From Natrinema thermotolerans DSM 11552 (lineage in GTDB: Archaea; Halobacteriota; Halobacteria; Halobacteriales; Natrialbaceae): a stretch of 53,169 nt of DNA. The notes under the pieces were generated by a model, which ran no database searches, was not told the DNA's origin, and worked only from the letters and a program-made list of their open reading frames with translations. The first letter of the stretch is position 1. Each line of letters begins with the position of its first letter. The stretch lies in NCBI GenBank assembly GCA_000337115.1, contig AOIR01000063.1, positions 63,619 to 116,787 on the forward strand, read 5' to 3'. The translations under genes were made by a program, and so were the position numbers. Shown here one piece after another: positions 8,242 through 16,985 of this stretch.

Positions 8242-8982
8242 ATGAACAGAGCCGAGAAGGCGGCCCTCCAGTTACGGGCCGTCGACGTGTTGCGCATGTT
8301 GAAAGAGACTCGGACCTACGACGAACTCGCCGAGACGACCGGGCTTCCGGCGGGCGATCTCAACCGCTACGTCAACGGGCACGTTCTCCCCGGAACCGAT
8401 CGCGCGCGCGAGGTCGTCGAGGAACTCGGTCGGGAGGCGCTGGCGGCGGAACTCGACGCGCGAATCGCCGTCGACGACGAGGGGTACGTCGACAACAGCG
8501 CGACCGTCTTCGACCAGCCGTTCCTCGATCTGGCCGCGCCCGTCGTGGCCAACGGGTTCGACTTCGATCGACCGGACGTGGTTCTCACCGCCGCGACTGA
8601 CGGGATCACGCTCGCGGCCGCGCTCGCGAGTTACTACGGGGTCCGCTGTGCCTACGCGAAAAAGAGCAAGGAGACCGCCGTCGAGGAGTTCATCGAGGCC
8701 CGCCAGCGCCTGCAGTCGGGGATCGAACTCACCTACTACCTGCCCGCCTCGGCCATCGATCCCGGCGAGTCGGTGCTGGTCGTCGACGACCTCATCCGTT
8801 CGGGCGAGACGCAGGAACTCCTGTTGGACATCGCTCACACCGCCGAAGCCGACGTCGCCGGCGTTTTCGCGCTCATCGCCGCCGGCGAGGACGGTATCGA
8901 ACGCGCCCGCGGTCGGACCGACGCGCCAGTCGGTGCGCTCACGAGCGTCGCCCCGACGACGGACCGGGTAACGAACGACTGA
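8242..8982 (+). CDS. gfcR: PRTase-fold transcriptional regulator, GfcR type
   Basis: A 246-residue protein with an N-terminal helix-turn-helix region (about 1-60, including YDELAETTGLPAGDLNRYVNG) and a C-terminal type I phosphoribosyltransferase domain whose PRPP loop reads VLVVDDLIRSGETQ. GfcR of Haloferax, which activates semi-phosphorylative Entner-Doudoroff and glycolytic genes, has this same layout. An alternative reading is an adenine phosphoribosyltransferase-like enzyme. ATG at 8242 is preferred because a TATA-like ACATATTT lies about 22-30 nt before it. An inverted repeat around that box could allow autoregulation. Confidence 0.75.
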   Translation: MNRAEKAALQLRAVDVLRMLKETRTYDELAETTGLPAGDLNRYVNGHVLPGTDRAREVVEELGREALAAELDARIAVDDEGYVDNSATVFDQPFLDLAAPVVANGFDFDRPDVVLTAATDGITLAAALASYYGVRCAYAKKSKETAVEEFIEARQRLQSGIELTYYLPASAIDPGESVLVVDDLIRSGETQELLLDIAHTAEADVAGVFALIAAGEDGIERARGRTDAPVGALTSVAPTTDRVTND

Positions 8983-9175
8983 CCGCCCGCCCTGCATTTC
9001 GTCCGTCGACGGAACGAACGCGCAGTGTTCCAGACCGGAAACGTGAAAGCGTTGTTTTCGACGCCGCGTTCGTTAAAACGCCTCGAGAAACCGCCCGAGG
9101 GGAACCGTGTGAACGATTGGCACATTATTAATCATTAGGTTTATGGTGGTCCCTCCAGTTTGTGGTGGTACGCAC

Positions 9176-9622
9176 ATGACCGAGACAGTCATCCTCGGCG
9201 TGATCGGTTCCGACGCTCACGTCGTCGGGATCACCATCCTGGAACAGGCGCTGGAGGCAGCCGGATTCGACGTCGTCAATCTGGGGGTTCAGAGTTCCCA
9301 GGAGGAGTTCGTCGAAGCCGCGTCCGCCAACGATGCCGAGGCTGTACTCGTCTCGTCGCTCTACGGCCACGCCAAACAGGACTGTGAGGGCTTCCACCAG
9401 CGAATCGCCGAGTCCGACCTCGATGTCACGACCTACATCGGCGGCAACCTCGCCGTCGGACAGGACGACTTCGAGGAGACCCGCAAGTTCTTCCGCGAGA
9501 TGGGGTTCGATCGGGTCTTCGACTCCGAGACCGACCCCGAGGAGGCCATCGACGCGCTGATGGCCGATCTGGATATGCGCTCGACCGAGAGCGAACAGGA
9601 AAGTCAGACCATCTCGGCGTAA
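9176..9622 (+). CDS. mamA: Methylaspartate mutase S subunit (B12-binding)
   Basis: The small cobalamin-binding component of glutamate mutase, which interconverts glutamate and 3-methylaspartate in the haloarchaeal methylaspartate cycle for acetyl-CoA assimilation. The B12 signature DxHxxG is D13-H15-G18 (GSDAHVVG), followed by SSLYGH and a glycine pair in YIGGNLAVG. At 148 residues it is normal length. Catalysis needs the large E subunit (mamB/glmE), which in many haloarchaea is the next gene. Here the next gene is an opposite-strand stress protein, so the S subunit stands alone. The chosen ATG has GGTGGT about 8 nt upstream; an earlier ATG at 9143 adds residues not seen in the family. Confidence 0.88.
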   Translation: MTETVILGVIGSDAHVVGITILEQALEAAGFDVVNLGVQSSQEEFVEAASANDAEAVLVSSLYGHAKQDCEGFHQRIAESDLDVTTYIGGNLAVGQDDFEETRKFFREMGFDRVFDSETDPEEAIDALMADLDMRSTESEQESQTISA

Positions 9623-9732
9623 GCCGACCGATCACGTCTTCTCCGCTGTCGCTATCGTACCCACTGAGCCGACGCTATCGTTCGGTAGTGGCCACTGTTC
9701 GTTCGATTCGTCTCGAGCGAGCGGCGGCCGGA

Positions 9733-10167
9733 TCAGCGAACGATCGTCACCGGGACCGGCGACCGCCGAGCGACCGTCTCGGCAACGCTCCCGAGTAAAA
9801 TGCGGCTCGCGCCGGTCCGACCGTGACTCCCGATCACGATGTGGTCCATGTCGTGTTCGGCCGCGTAATCCACGATCGTCCGCGAGACGCCGCCGACGAC
9901 GTGGTCCGTCTCGATTTCGATCCCGTGGTCTGCGGCCTGCTCTCGCGCCGTCTCGAGGATGTTCTCGGCCCGTTCCTCGTGGTGGTCCTGTATCTCGTCG
10001 TAGTTGGCCATCGCGGTCCCCTCCACACCGGTCACGGCGTAGAAGTCGCCCGGATCGAGGACGTGAATCGCGGTGATCGTCGCCTCGGGATACTCGCGAC
10101 AAGCGAACTCGAGGGCTTCTGTCGATTGGTTCGAGTCGTCGACCGCCACGAGGACGTTGTCTGCCAT
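9733..10167 (-). CDS. Universal stress protein family (UspA-like)
   Basis: A 144-residue single Usp domain, cytoplasmic. The N-terminus VLVAVDDSNQST is the first nucleotide-binding strand and loop, and the C-terminus has the ATP-binding signature GSHGRTGASRILLGSVAE followed by VPVTIVR. These mark the ATP-binding UspA subgroup, whose members help cells survive stress by largely unknown means. A minus-strand CTTATTC box lies about 22-30 nt before the start, suggesting a leaderless mRNA. It converges with mamA across 110 bp. Confidence 0.9.
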   Translation of the reverse strand: MADNVLVAVDDSNQSTEALEFACREYPEATITAIHVLDPGDFYAVTGVEGTAMANYDEIQDHHEERAENILETAREQAADHGIEIETDHVVGGVSRTIVDYAAEHDMDHIVIGSHGRTGASRILLGSVAETVARRSPVPVTIVR

Positions 10168-10375
10168 GCGCGCTGGTACATCGGCCTACCGAATAAGTCC
10201 ACCTCTGAATCCGACGGTACGGGAGTTGCCGCCAGCGTCCGTTCGGTCGCTCTCGGTGGGACTCGAAATCGTGCCCACCTCGTCCGCGCGGGCGGCCTCA
10301 CGTGGACACGGCAGCGCGGCCGCTGTCGAAGTCGGTCGCGAAAGAAACGTGTTGGTTTGCCGTCGTGACTGCGCG

Positions 10376-10966
10376 TTACTTCGCGCGTCCCTGACCGCCG
10401 GTGTTGGAGGGACGGACCTTCTCCGCACCCTTGCCGCGGTTGTTCAGACCGCGGTTGGCCTTGCCGGCGTTGGTCAGTCCGCGGAACGCGCGGTTGGTGT
10501 GATCGTCGTCGCAGATCCAGCTGAGGTCGTCGTCGTTCTCGATTGCGGGGTGGTTCGGGTCCACGAGGATCGCTTCGAACCACTTCTGCGAGCCGTCTTC
10601 ACCGACCCAGTAGCTGTTGAGAACGCGCAGGTTGGGGTACTTCCGGGAGACCCGTTCCTCGCCGATGCGCTGAATGTTCTTGCGCCGCCCGATGCGGTTG
10701 ACACCCTGGCGCTTCGAGCGCCGACCGGCGGTGAACCGTTCCTTCCGGGCGGTCCCCTTGCGGACCGAGACCCGGACCACAACGATGCCCTGCTTGGCCT
10801 TGTAGCCGAGTTCGCGTGCCTTGTCCAGTCGCGTCGGGCGCTCGATGCGCTCGATAGCGCCCTGGTCGCGCCACTCCTGTTTGCGCTGCCACTGTAGCTC
10901 CCCGAGCTTGCCGTCGTCGGGGTCCTTCCATGCGTCCTTGATGTGGGAATAGAAGCTTTCTGCCAT
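10376..10966 (-). CDS. rpl15e: 50S ribosomal protein L15e
   Basis: An archaeal/eukaryotic large-subunit ribosomal protein of 196 residues. The basic N-terminus MAESFYSHIKDAWK, the VRVSVRKG and GRRSKRQGVN segments, and the tail with FRGLTNAGKANRGLNNRGKG are characteristic. ATG at 10966 is chosen over an in-frame ATG three codons upstream because MAES is the usual start. The spacer in front of it holds a GC hairpin at 11005-11019 that would fall in the 5' leader of the mRNA. Confidence 0.97.
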   Translation of the reverse strand: MAESFYSHIKDAWKDPDDGKLGELQWQRKQEWRDQGAIERIERPTRLDKARELGYKAKQGIVVVRVSVRKGTARKERFTAGRRSKRQGVNRIGRRKNIQRIGEERVSRKYPNLRVLNSYWVGEDGSQKWFEAILVDPNHPAIENDDDLSWICDDDHTNRAFRGLTNAGKANRGLNNRGKGAEKVRPSNTGGQGRAK

Positions 10967-11438
10967 TGTATTCACCCGCGGGCGTTTGCTGGTTCAATCC
11001 CGACCGGGGCCAAGCCCCGCGGATCACATCCCGACCTGTGACACGGCGTCGTGCAGGTGCCCGCTGATGCCCGCGAACCAGCGAGTCTACCCACTCTTCC
11101 CGGCTCTCGAGTATAAGCGCTTCGAACTCCGGGAACGCGGCGTCGAAACGGTGATCATCGCTCGCGGGAGCCTCGCATCGACGACCGATCGCGTGGTGTG
11201 TCCGTCGATGTGAACTCCATGGTGTTGCGAGGGTGAGAAATAATGCACAGGTTCAGTGGGGACTACTCTCCCGTCTGAGGGTTCTCTCGCAACTCTGCTT
11301 GCGAGTGAACTCTGGGTTTCTATCAGAATTCGAAAAATAATTCAGTTATCGCTGTCAACACAGATGATCGTAACATTCATTTTAGCGTGCCTCTGGTAAC
11401 TGCAGTCGATACACGTAAGATCCTGATTGTCTCGGGAT
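10967..11438. other. Spacer between rpl15e and the accessory block
   Basis: No gene is supported over these 472 bases. CGGGGC-CAA-GCCCCG (11005-11019) is a 6-bp hairpin likely in the rpl15e leader. GTATAAGC near 11112 is TATA-like. From 11222 the sequence changes character: the left inverted repeat of the accessory block is at 11222-11253, and CTCGCAA/TTGCGAG (11286-11305) forms a 7-bp hairpin just inside. Base composition then falls sharply toward AT. Confidence 0.45.
11222..11253 (+). repeat. Left imperfect inverted repeat
   Basis: Begins GTGTTGCGAGGGTGAG and ends ATGCACAGGTT (11243-11253). It matches the reverse complement of 13466-13498, which begins ATGTTGTGAAGATGGG and ends with the same ATGCACAGGTT. 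The outer part agrees at scattered positions with about one gap. Confidence 0.5.
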
Positions 11439-12464
11439 TTACCAGTTTAGGTAATCGTATTTATTCATTAGTTCTTCTGGTTCATGATTTGATATTGCTT
11501 GAATTGAGGCATCCCAATCATGAGCAACATAAATCGGAGATTCTTCCTCTTCAAGCACGCTTGCGACGCGTGGATTTTTTCTTTTTATAGCTTCTGCGTT
11601 TTCTGGGTTATACTGTTCAATACCATATTCGGATTCTACATCGGAGGATCCCATTTTGGATAGAGGATGGTCGTCATAAGGGGGTGCTTCTGAGATAACA
11701 GAGAACGAATTTTGAACCGGATATTCTGGATATGCAACAGCGAGATCGGTCACAGTGTGATCTATTTCTTCTCCAGAATCCACTTCAGCAGAGTATTTGT
11801 GATAATATCCAGTGTGGTGTTGATATCCTCCTCCTCTAGGTGCGTCAACATTGTACTTTCTATTCACATTATTTGTGTCCCCAAATTGTTCAAGCATGGA
11901 CATTAAGAATTGAGTAGTCCCATACGCAACTCCTACGTGAGTGTTGAGGGCACCAATTGCTACTCCAATCCCTGATTCAACTGTTTTCAGGTTTTCGTAA
12001 TCAGCAGGGGATTCACCACTACCAATCTTTACACCTGCCCAATTCTCATTATTTTTTGTACCTATATTGTCTATAGATACATCGGATACTTTACACTCGT
12101 GCCACCACATCTCCTCAGCAGGGGAATCGTCGTCGACAAATCGGCAGTCCGTCGTCCCACTTACGCTGATATCAATAGCCCACTGACTAATGCTAGGACG
12201 CCATATTGGCTCATGGACAATTACGCTACTCGAGAGAGTGATCGTAAAATCACCCTCCCCATACACTTGTGGCCCTGTATACGAGTCAACATCATCAAGT
12301 TCTTTTCGCTCCCAAGGGTCAGGGCAACCGTTAGGACAGGCATCGTACTCAGAATCCATATCCGCGATTGCGGATATTGAAAGCGCCGTACTGGACGTAG
12401 ACAGTCCTAAACCACTTATTCCGACTGTTCTCAAGAATTTTCTTCTGGATGATATTCCTTCCAT
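11439..12464 (-). CDS. Tat-secreted protein of unknown function
   Basis: A 341-residue protein with a clear Tat signal, SRRKFLRTVGISGLGLSTS, and no lipobox, so it is probably released or cell-wall associated. Early in the mature part comes a CPNGCPD pair of cysteines, and later histidine- and tyrosine-rich GGGYQHHTGYYHKY. I recognise no family. GC content is far below that of flanking genes, which suggests recent transfer. The start at 12464 is chosen because a minus-strand TTTATATG box lies about 26-34 nt before it; the longer frame from 12488 would begin inside that box. It is divergent from the lipoprotein at 12660. Confidence 0.65.
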   Translation of the reverse strand: MEGISSRRKFLRTVGISGLGLSTSSTALSISAIADMDSEYDACPNGCPDPWERKELDDVDSYTGPQVYGEGDFTITLSSSVIVHEPIWRPSISQWAIDISVSGTTDCRFVDDDSPAEEMWWHECKVSDVSIDNIGTKNNENWAGVKIGSGESPADYENLKTVESGIGVAIGALNTHVGVAYGTTQFLMSMLEQFGDTNNVNRKYNVDAPRGGGYQHHTGYYHKYSAEVDSGEEIDHTVTDLAVAYPEYPVQNSFSVISEAPPYDDHPLSKMGSSDVESEYGIEQYNPENAEAIKRKNPRVASVLEEEESPIYVAHDWDASIQAISNHEPEELMNKYDYLNW

Positions 12465-12659
12465 AGCAGATGATTTACCTATACGCATATAAATCTTACT
12501 TAATTTCTATACAAAATTATATGATAAGGTGGTTTTATACTGATGTTATAATTATATCTATTTGTGTACTAACGAAAATGGTTAAGTAAATCAAGTTCAT
12601 ATAGACTATAATAGCTTCCCAAATATGAAAAACCAATCCCACACTGGAGTAATATAGTA
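12465..12659. promoter_or_regulatory. AT-rich divergent promoter region
   Basis: About 195 bp, much richer in A and T than the rest of the window, with many TATA-like words (TTTATATG on the minus strand near 12491-12498; TTATAATTATAT and ACTATAATAG on the plus strand). It probably drives the Tat-secreted protein leftward and the lipoprotein rightward. Confidence 0.45.
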
Positions 12660-13067
12660 ATGAGACGTCGTACATTTCTGGCTTCGGCTAGTACGTTTAC
12701 GGTCATAGCTACAGCCGGTTGCGTGCTTAGTGAGAACTCATCGCCGACGTTCATTCTTCATAGTGTTCGGTCGTACCAGCCGGATGCAGAGACGATATTC
12801 GTTCTGTCTACAGTTGAACGACAAGGGGACGGCAACGGAGAAGTCACAATTGATGTCGAGCTATTGTTCGAAAACATGCACAACTGGGGCATGGAGCGGA
12901 CATTCAAAGTTCGTGAGAAGGAGAACGATGAACAGACGCTGGCACATGCATTCACAGCCGATTCACCGACTTTCGACCAACCGTTTACCGCGAGAGCTAA
13001 AATCATACGGCTGGACGACGCGGACAGTGACTGGGTCGAGGAAACCGACTACTCACCGTTATCATAA
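12660..13067 (+). CDS. Tat-exported lipoprotein of unknown function
   Basis: A 135-residue lipoprotein beginning MRRRTFLAS, with a short hydrophobic core and lipobox ATAGC at about residues 17-21. The mature domain is strand-rich (EVTIDVELLFENM, FTARAKIIRL) and resembles in size and layout the lipoprotein at 7455-7883, suggesting related folds. Composition is lower in GC than the core genes but higher than its divergent neighbour. The next 70 bases run directly into the transposase remnant. Confidence 0.6.
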   Translation: MRRRTFLASASTFTVIATAGCVLSENSSPTFILHSVRSYQPDAETIFVLSTVERQGDGNGEVTIDVELLFENMHNWGMERTFKVREKENDEQTLAHAFTADSPTFDQPFTARAKIIRLDDADSDWVEETDYSPLS

Positions 13068-13134
13068 TGAACGAGACGCTATCTCATGCGTCAAAGGCTT
13101 GGTCGGTCCGCTCGAGAGAGGTGGAAATGAGTGA

Positions 13135-13284
13135 ACGGGTTCGAAATTTCAGTACTTCGACTTCGCGTTCGCCCGCGTGCTGTACAACTGCTGGCGACTC
13201 GTGGATGTCCTCGTGCAATTGCAACTACACGGCGAGGGAGGCAACAAGCCAGCAGTCTCTTCGAACTCGTTCCTGATTTGCTAA
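13135..13284 (+). pseudogene. C-terminal remnant of a DDE transposase
   Basis: The frame after the stop at 13132-13134 reads SKFQYFDFAFARVLYNCW followed by RLVDVLVQLQLHGE and PAVSSNSFL, ending at TAA 13282-13284. This matches the pattern (FYFAFA.LLYN.WRLVDLL) near the C-terminus of haloarchaeal IS4-like transposases. The N-terminal domain and the DDE residues are missing, and nothing upstream continues the protein. It is therefore a dead fragment; the exact IS family needs a database comparison. Confidence 0.6.
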
Positions 13285-13854
13285 GGAGAACTCCGTCCTC
13301 GGTCCGCTTGACTACGCTCTCGTTTCTTCTGAATTTGCTCGATCGTGAGCGGCGGGCCGGTCTGACCGGCGATTTTCTATCGGATCCGTGAACGCCACTC
13401 GACAGGTTTCTCAGAAGCGCGTTTCGCGACTCGCTCGGCAGCTTCTTGCAGTCGCTTAGATCCGAAACCTGTGCATCATAGACCCATCTTCACAACATCC
13501 CGAACACCAATTTGATATATCTTCATTTGGTTTATCAGATAGCACGTGTCCGAGAAGAACCGCTGACGGTACCGGTCGGCTGGTTACGATGGACCGTCCG
13601 ACGACTCCCACGACTGGGCCGAACGACGGTACCACCGCTGTTGTCCTCGAGGGACCGTTCCGGAAGCGGTCGGTGAAGCGCGCCTGCTCTCGCTTGGGGT
13701 TGCTCGCTGTTTTGGGGTTCTCCCGCGCCGGCTGGTGGCCACCCAGTCGGGTCGGGGACCGCTCGAGGCAATGACAACGAAAATAGATCGTTCGACGGGC
13801 CGATCAAATCGCCGTGAACCGCGTTCCGGACTGGTAGTCCTCCGGTACCCGCGG
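13285..13854. other. Spacer with right inverted repeat, no gene seen
   Basis: Contains the 3' flank of the transposase remnant, the right inverted repeat (13466-13498) and an AT-rich stretch, TTTGATATATCTTCATTTGG (13510-13529). From about 13550 the sequence is GC-rich again. Open frames on both strands between 13535 and 13865 are arginine- and serine-rich and look like chance. Confidence 0.4.
13466..13498 (-). repeat. Right imperfect inverted repeat
   Basis: AACCTGTGCAT (13466-13476) is the exact complement of the core of the left repeat, and ACCCATCTTCACAACAT continues outward with partial agreement. It lies about 180 bp beyond the transposase stop. Confidence 0.5.
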
Positions 13855-14763
13855 CTACGCGTCAATCTCGAGCGAGTCGAACGCGCCGGCCTCGATCTCG
13901 CGAGCGAGATCGTCGGCCTCGAGATCGTCGGGGACGTGCTGGGGGTACTTCCGCCGGAAGTAGCCCACGATGTTGGTCAGATCTCGCCGAAGGAACTCGC
14001 CGGCGTTCTCGTGGTCGGTCGGGACCGCCTGGGGCCAGTCGAAGATCGTCACGCCGCCCTCGTCGACGAAGACGTTGTACTCGCTCATGTCCGCGTGGAC
14101 GTAACCCGTCTCGTAGGCTTCGGCGATCTCGCTGACGAGCAACTCGAGGACGCCCAGCACCTGCTCGTCCTCGAGTCGGGTCCGTGAGAGTTCGACGCCG
14201 TCCATCTTCTCCATGACGATGGCGTGGCGGTTCTGTCCGATCGGCTGGGGGACCGCCACGTCGGGGTAGAGTTCCTCGAGGATGTCGTACTCGCGTTCGG
14301 CCGCCTTCCGGGCGGTGTACATCCACGAGACGTGGTCGTTGTCCGAGGTATAGTCGCGTTCCTTGTGGACCTCCCGGAAATTCGTATACCCCTCGCGGTG
14401 GTATTTCAGGGCCAGGGGCTTGTAGGAGCGGACCTCGTAGACGTCGCTTTCCTTGCCGACGCCAAGCGGCGAGCCGAATTCCGAGATCGTATCCTGTTCG
14501 ACCAGCGCCCGCAAGGCGAGGGTATCGTAGCCCTCGAACTGCAGTGTATACCCCTCGTACTGGATCGTCTTTCGCTCGACCAGCCCGCGCTTGAGACACC
14601 GCTCGAGGCGGTACTCGACCTCCTCGTCGGGTAGGTCGGCGAACTTCGGGAGCTTCTCCCGCTGGACCCACTCGGAGAAGCGCATCCCCTGCTCGACGCC
14701 CGAGAGGAGATAGAAGTCCTCGTCCTCGAGTTCCGGGAGTAACCCGGCGACGTTGCGCACCAT
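13855..14763 (-). CDS. rio2: RIO2-type serine/threonine protein kinase
   Basis: A 302-residue atypical kinase involved in small ribosomal subunit maturation. The N-terminal winged helix (about 1-90) is typical of RIO2. The kinase domain has a nucleotide loop SPLGVGKESDVYEV, the catalytic loop YVHADMSEYNVF (HxD) and the metal-binding FDWPQ in place of DFG. The ATG at 14763 gives MVRNVAGLLPELEDEDF, the usual archaeal RIO2 start; a longer frame upstream is not acidic. The gene is divergent from the ligase at 14990 across 226 bp. Confidence 0.93.
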   Translation of the reverse strand: MVRNVAGLLPELEDEDFYLLSGVEQGMRFSEWVQREKLPKFADLPDEEVEYRLERCLKRGLVERKTIQYEGYTLQFEGYDTLALRALVEQDTISEFGSPLGVGKESDVYEVRSYKPLALKYHREGYTNFREVHKERDYTSDNDHVSWMYTARKAAEREYDILEELYPDVAVPQPIGQNRHAIVMEKMDGVELSRTRLEDEQVLGVLELLVSEIAEAYETGYVHADMSEYNVFVDEGGVTIFDWPQAVPTDHENAGEFLRRDLTNIVGYFRRKYPQHVPDDLEADDLAREIEAGAFDSLEIDA

Positions 14764-14989
14764 ACGCGCCGATAGCCGGCGTGTACGTAAAAACGGCGTG
14801 ACGCGGCTCCGGCGGCGACGCGACTCGGGCTGGTGATGCCGACTGGGACGGGATCGGCGCATGGGGTGGCTCGGAGCCACGGTGCCACCGCGGTTCGACC
14901 CGACGCTCGGCCGAGATAAATCGAATATCGATATACGAAAATCGAGGTGCGTCGGAATCGATTTCCATCTCGTCCCCATTGCCCCACGT

Positions 14990-15826
14990 ATGACCGACCG
15001 CACCGATCGGGACTGGCGGCTAATCCGGGACGAGCCCCGCGACGGGGCGACGCAGATGGCCCTCGAGGAGATCGCCGCGCGGACGGCCCTCGAGGACGGC
15101 CTGCGAACGGTACGGACCTACTCGTGGGAACCGAGTACGCTCTCGCTGGGATACCGACAGGACGCCGACACCGTCGACTGGGACTTTTGCGAGCGCGAGG
15201 GGATCGACGTCACCCGCCGACAGACCGGCGGCGGCGGGATCTATCACGACCGTTACGCCGACATTTCCTACACGATCGTCGCGCCCGCCGACGAGGTCCC
15301 GGGGGATCTGATGGACTGTTACGAACTGTTCTGCGAGCCGATCCTCGAGGCGTTCGACCGACTGGGCGTCGACGCCGCCTTCGCCGCGGCCGAGCAGGAC
15401 GCGATCTATCACCCGTCCTGCTATCTGCGCGATATCAACCCGGCCCACGACATCGTCGCGCCCGCCGGCGCGGGGGCGGACGCGAGGAAAATCAGCGGCA
15501 ACGCCCAGTACCGCCAGCGAGACGTCGTCATTCAGCACGGATCGATCAGCTACGCCCTCGAGCCCCAGGCCCACGTCGGTGTCTTCGACACCGACCTCGC
15601 AGAGTCGACGTTCACCGACCGGGTAACGAGCGTCCGCGACGAAGTCGGGGTCGATCGCGAGACGGCCGTCGACGCGATCGCGGGCGCGCTGGGTGACTGG
15701 TGTGACGCCGACGAATCGACCTGGCGCGAGGGCGAACTCGAGGCGGCCCGCGATCTCGCCGCCCGGAAGTTTGGGGCCGACGAATGGGTCCGTGATCGGG
15801 AGGTCCTCGAAGTGGGTGGGCAGTGA
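14990..15826 (+). CDS. Lipoate-protein ligase A family (BPL/LPL) protein
   Basis: A 278-residue cytoplasmic ligase of the lipoate/biotin protein ligase fold, which attaches lipoyl groups to carrier domains of 2-oxoacid dehydrogenases or glycine cleavage H protein. Visible are the substrate-loop RRQTGGGGIYHD, the lysine-containing KISGNAQYRQR, and IQHGSISY. The C-terminal accessory region is present in the same chain. Which carrier it serves, and whether it is a ligase or an octanoyl/lipoyl transferase, cannot be told here. The start MTDRTDRDWR gives a normal acidic N-terminus. Confidence 0.85.
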   Translation: MTDRTDRDWRLIRDEPRDGATQMALEEIAARTALEDGLRTVRTYSWEPSTLSLGYRQDADTVDWDFCEREGIDVTRRQTGGGGIYHDRYADISYTIVAPADEVPGDLMDCYELFCEPILEAFDRLGVDAAFAAAEQDAIYHPSCYLRDINPAHDIVAPAGAGADARKISGNAQYRQRDVVIQHGSISYALEPQAHVGVFDTDLAESTFTDRVTSVRDEVGVDRETAVDAIAGALGDWCDADESTWREGELEAARDLAARKFGADEWVRDREVLEVGGQ

Positions 15827-16051
15827 CGGAAAGACGCCAAGCACGGCTCGAGCGGGCGGTTCGGTAGCGCGTGCCGTACCGCGATGGCCGACAGTAGATC
15901 GCAGGAGAACACCGCGCGACGGTTCGTTACCGGTGAACCGTCGCACAGCACGCGCCACGGCAGGTCCGGCGGCCGGTCGGAGCGACACCGTCAGTCGATC
16001 GAATCGGGGCGGTCCGTTATACCTATCACGGCCCGGTACTGACCGGCAGGC

Positions 16052-16930
16052 ATGACGATGAAGGTCGGCGCACACGTCTCGATCTCCGGCTCGCGCGTCT
16101 CTTCCGACGACGAAACACCGCCGTACGACGATCTCCGCAACGCCGTCCACCGTCAACTCGCTTTCGGCGGCAACTGTGGCCAGATCTTTACCACCTCGCC
16201 GCAAGTCTGGCAACAACCCGAAATCGGCGACGAGGCCGCTGACGGGTTCCGGGAAGAGACCGACGAGGAACTCGAGGGGCCGTGGGTGATCCACTCCTCG
16301 TATCTCGTCAACCTCTGTACGCCCAAAGACGACCTCCGCCGGAAGTCCAAAGAGAGCATGCAGGCGGAACTCGACGCCGCCGAGCGACTGGGAATCCCCT
16401 ACGTCAACGTCCACCTCGGGGCACACACCGGCGCGGGCGTCGAGGGCGGCCTCGACAACGCGGCGAGCCTGATCGACGACCTCGAGGTGCCCGAGGACGT
16501 GCAGATCCTCATCGAATCCGACGCGGGCAGCGGGACGAAACTCGGCGGCGAGTTCGACCATCTGGCGGGGATCATCGATCGCACCGAGACCGATATCGGG
16601 ATCTGTATCGACACCGCCCACACGCTGGTCGCGGGCAACGACCTCACGACGCCCGAGGCGGTCGACGAGACCGTCGGCCGGTTCGACGACGTGGTCGGCC
16701 TCGAGTACCTCGAGTACATTCACCTCAACGACTCGAAACACGACGTGGGCACCCACAAGGACGAACACGCCCACATCGGCGAGGGCTACATCGGCGAGGA
16801 CGGAATGAAAGCGATCGTCAACCACCCCGACCTGCGGGATCTTCCCTTTGCCCTCGAGACGCCGACCGAGGACGGCCGCGGCTTCGCGTGGAACATCGAA
16901 AAGGTCCGGGAACTGCGCGACGACACATAG
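16052..16930 (+). CDS. nfo: Endonuclease IV (AP endonuclease)
   Basis: Cuts DNA 5' of abasic sites in base excision repair. The 292-residue TIM barrel shows the metal-ligand set: GAHVSISG at the start, [42 protein letters not shown] and HAHIGEG. Length is normal for the Nfo family. A TATA-like GTTATACC about 29-36 nt upstream supports the start at 16052; a second in-frame ATG at 16058 is also possible. The methyltransferase follows in the same direction after 55 bp but has its own promoter-like box. Confidence 0.95.
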   Translation: MTMKVGAHVSISGSRVSSDDETPPYDDLRNAVHRQLAFGGNCGQIFTTSPQVWQQPEIGDEAADGFREETDEELEGPWVIHSSYLVNLCTPKDDLRRKSKESMQAELDAAERLGIPYVNVHLGAHTGAGVEGGLDNAASLIDDLEVPEDVQILIESDAGSGTKLGGEFDHLAGIIDRTETDIGICIDTAHTLVAGNDLTTPEAVDETVGRFDDVVGLEYLEYIHLNDSKHDVGTHKDEHAHIGEGYIGEDGMKAIVNHPDLRDLPFALETPTEDGRGFAWNIEKVRELRDDT

Positions 16931-16985
16931 GCCGGCGCTTCGCGAAACCGACCCGTTTTTACTCGAGACACCGCTATCGGGGCCC

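Larger units (their letters stand above)
11222..13498. mobile_element. Decayed insertion element or IS-bounded block carrying two exported-protein genes
   Basis: A 2.3 kb AT-rich segment sits between two imperfect inverted repeats sharing an exact ATGCACAGGTT core. Just inside the right end is the C-terminal tail of a DDE-type transposase. The interior carries a Tat-secreted protein and a Tat lipoprotein, divergent from a shared AT-rich promoter region. The simplest reading is an IS whose transposase was largely replaced by cargo. Two unrelated IS remnants flanking the genes would look similar. No target-site duplication is obvious to me. Confidence 0.4.

Noticed and set aside
9143-9175. Earlier ATG for the methylaspartate mutase S subunit
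   Set aside because: It adds MVVPPVCGGTH, not part of the family N-terminus; a ribosome-site-like GGTGGT precedes the ATG at 9176.
10991-11005. GGTTCAATCCCGACC, resembling a tRNA T arm
   Set aside because: No acceptor, D or anticodon stems can be drawn around it on either strand.
13131-13391. 86-codon frame across the transposase remnant
   Set aside because: It is in the wrong frame; the transposase-like sequence is in the frame at 13135-13284.
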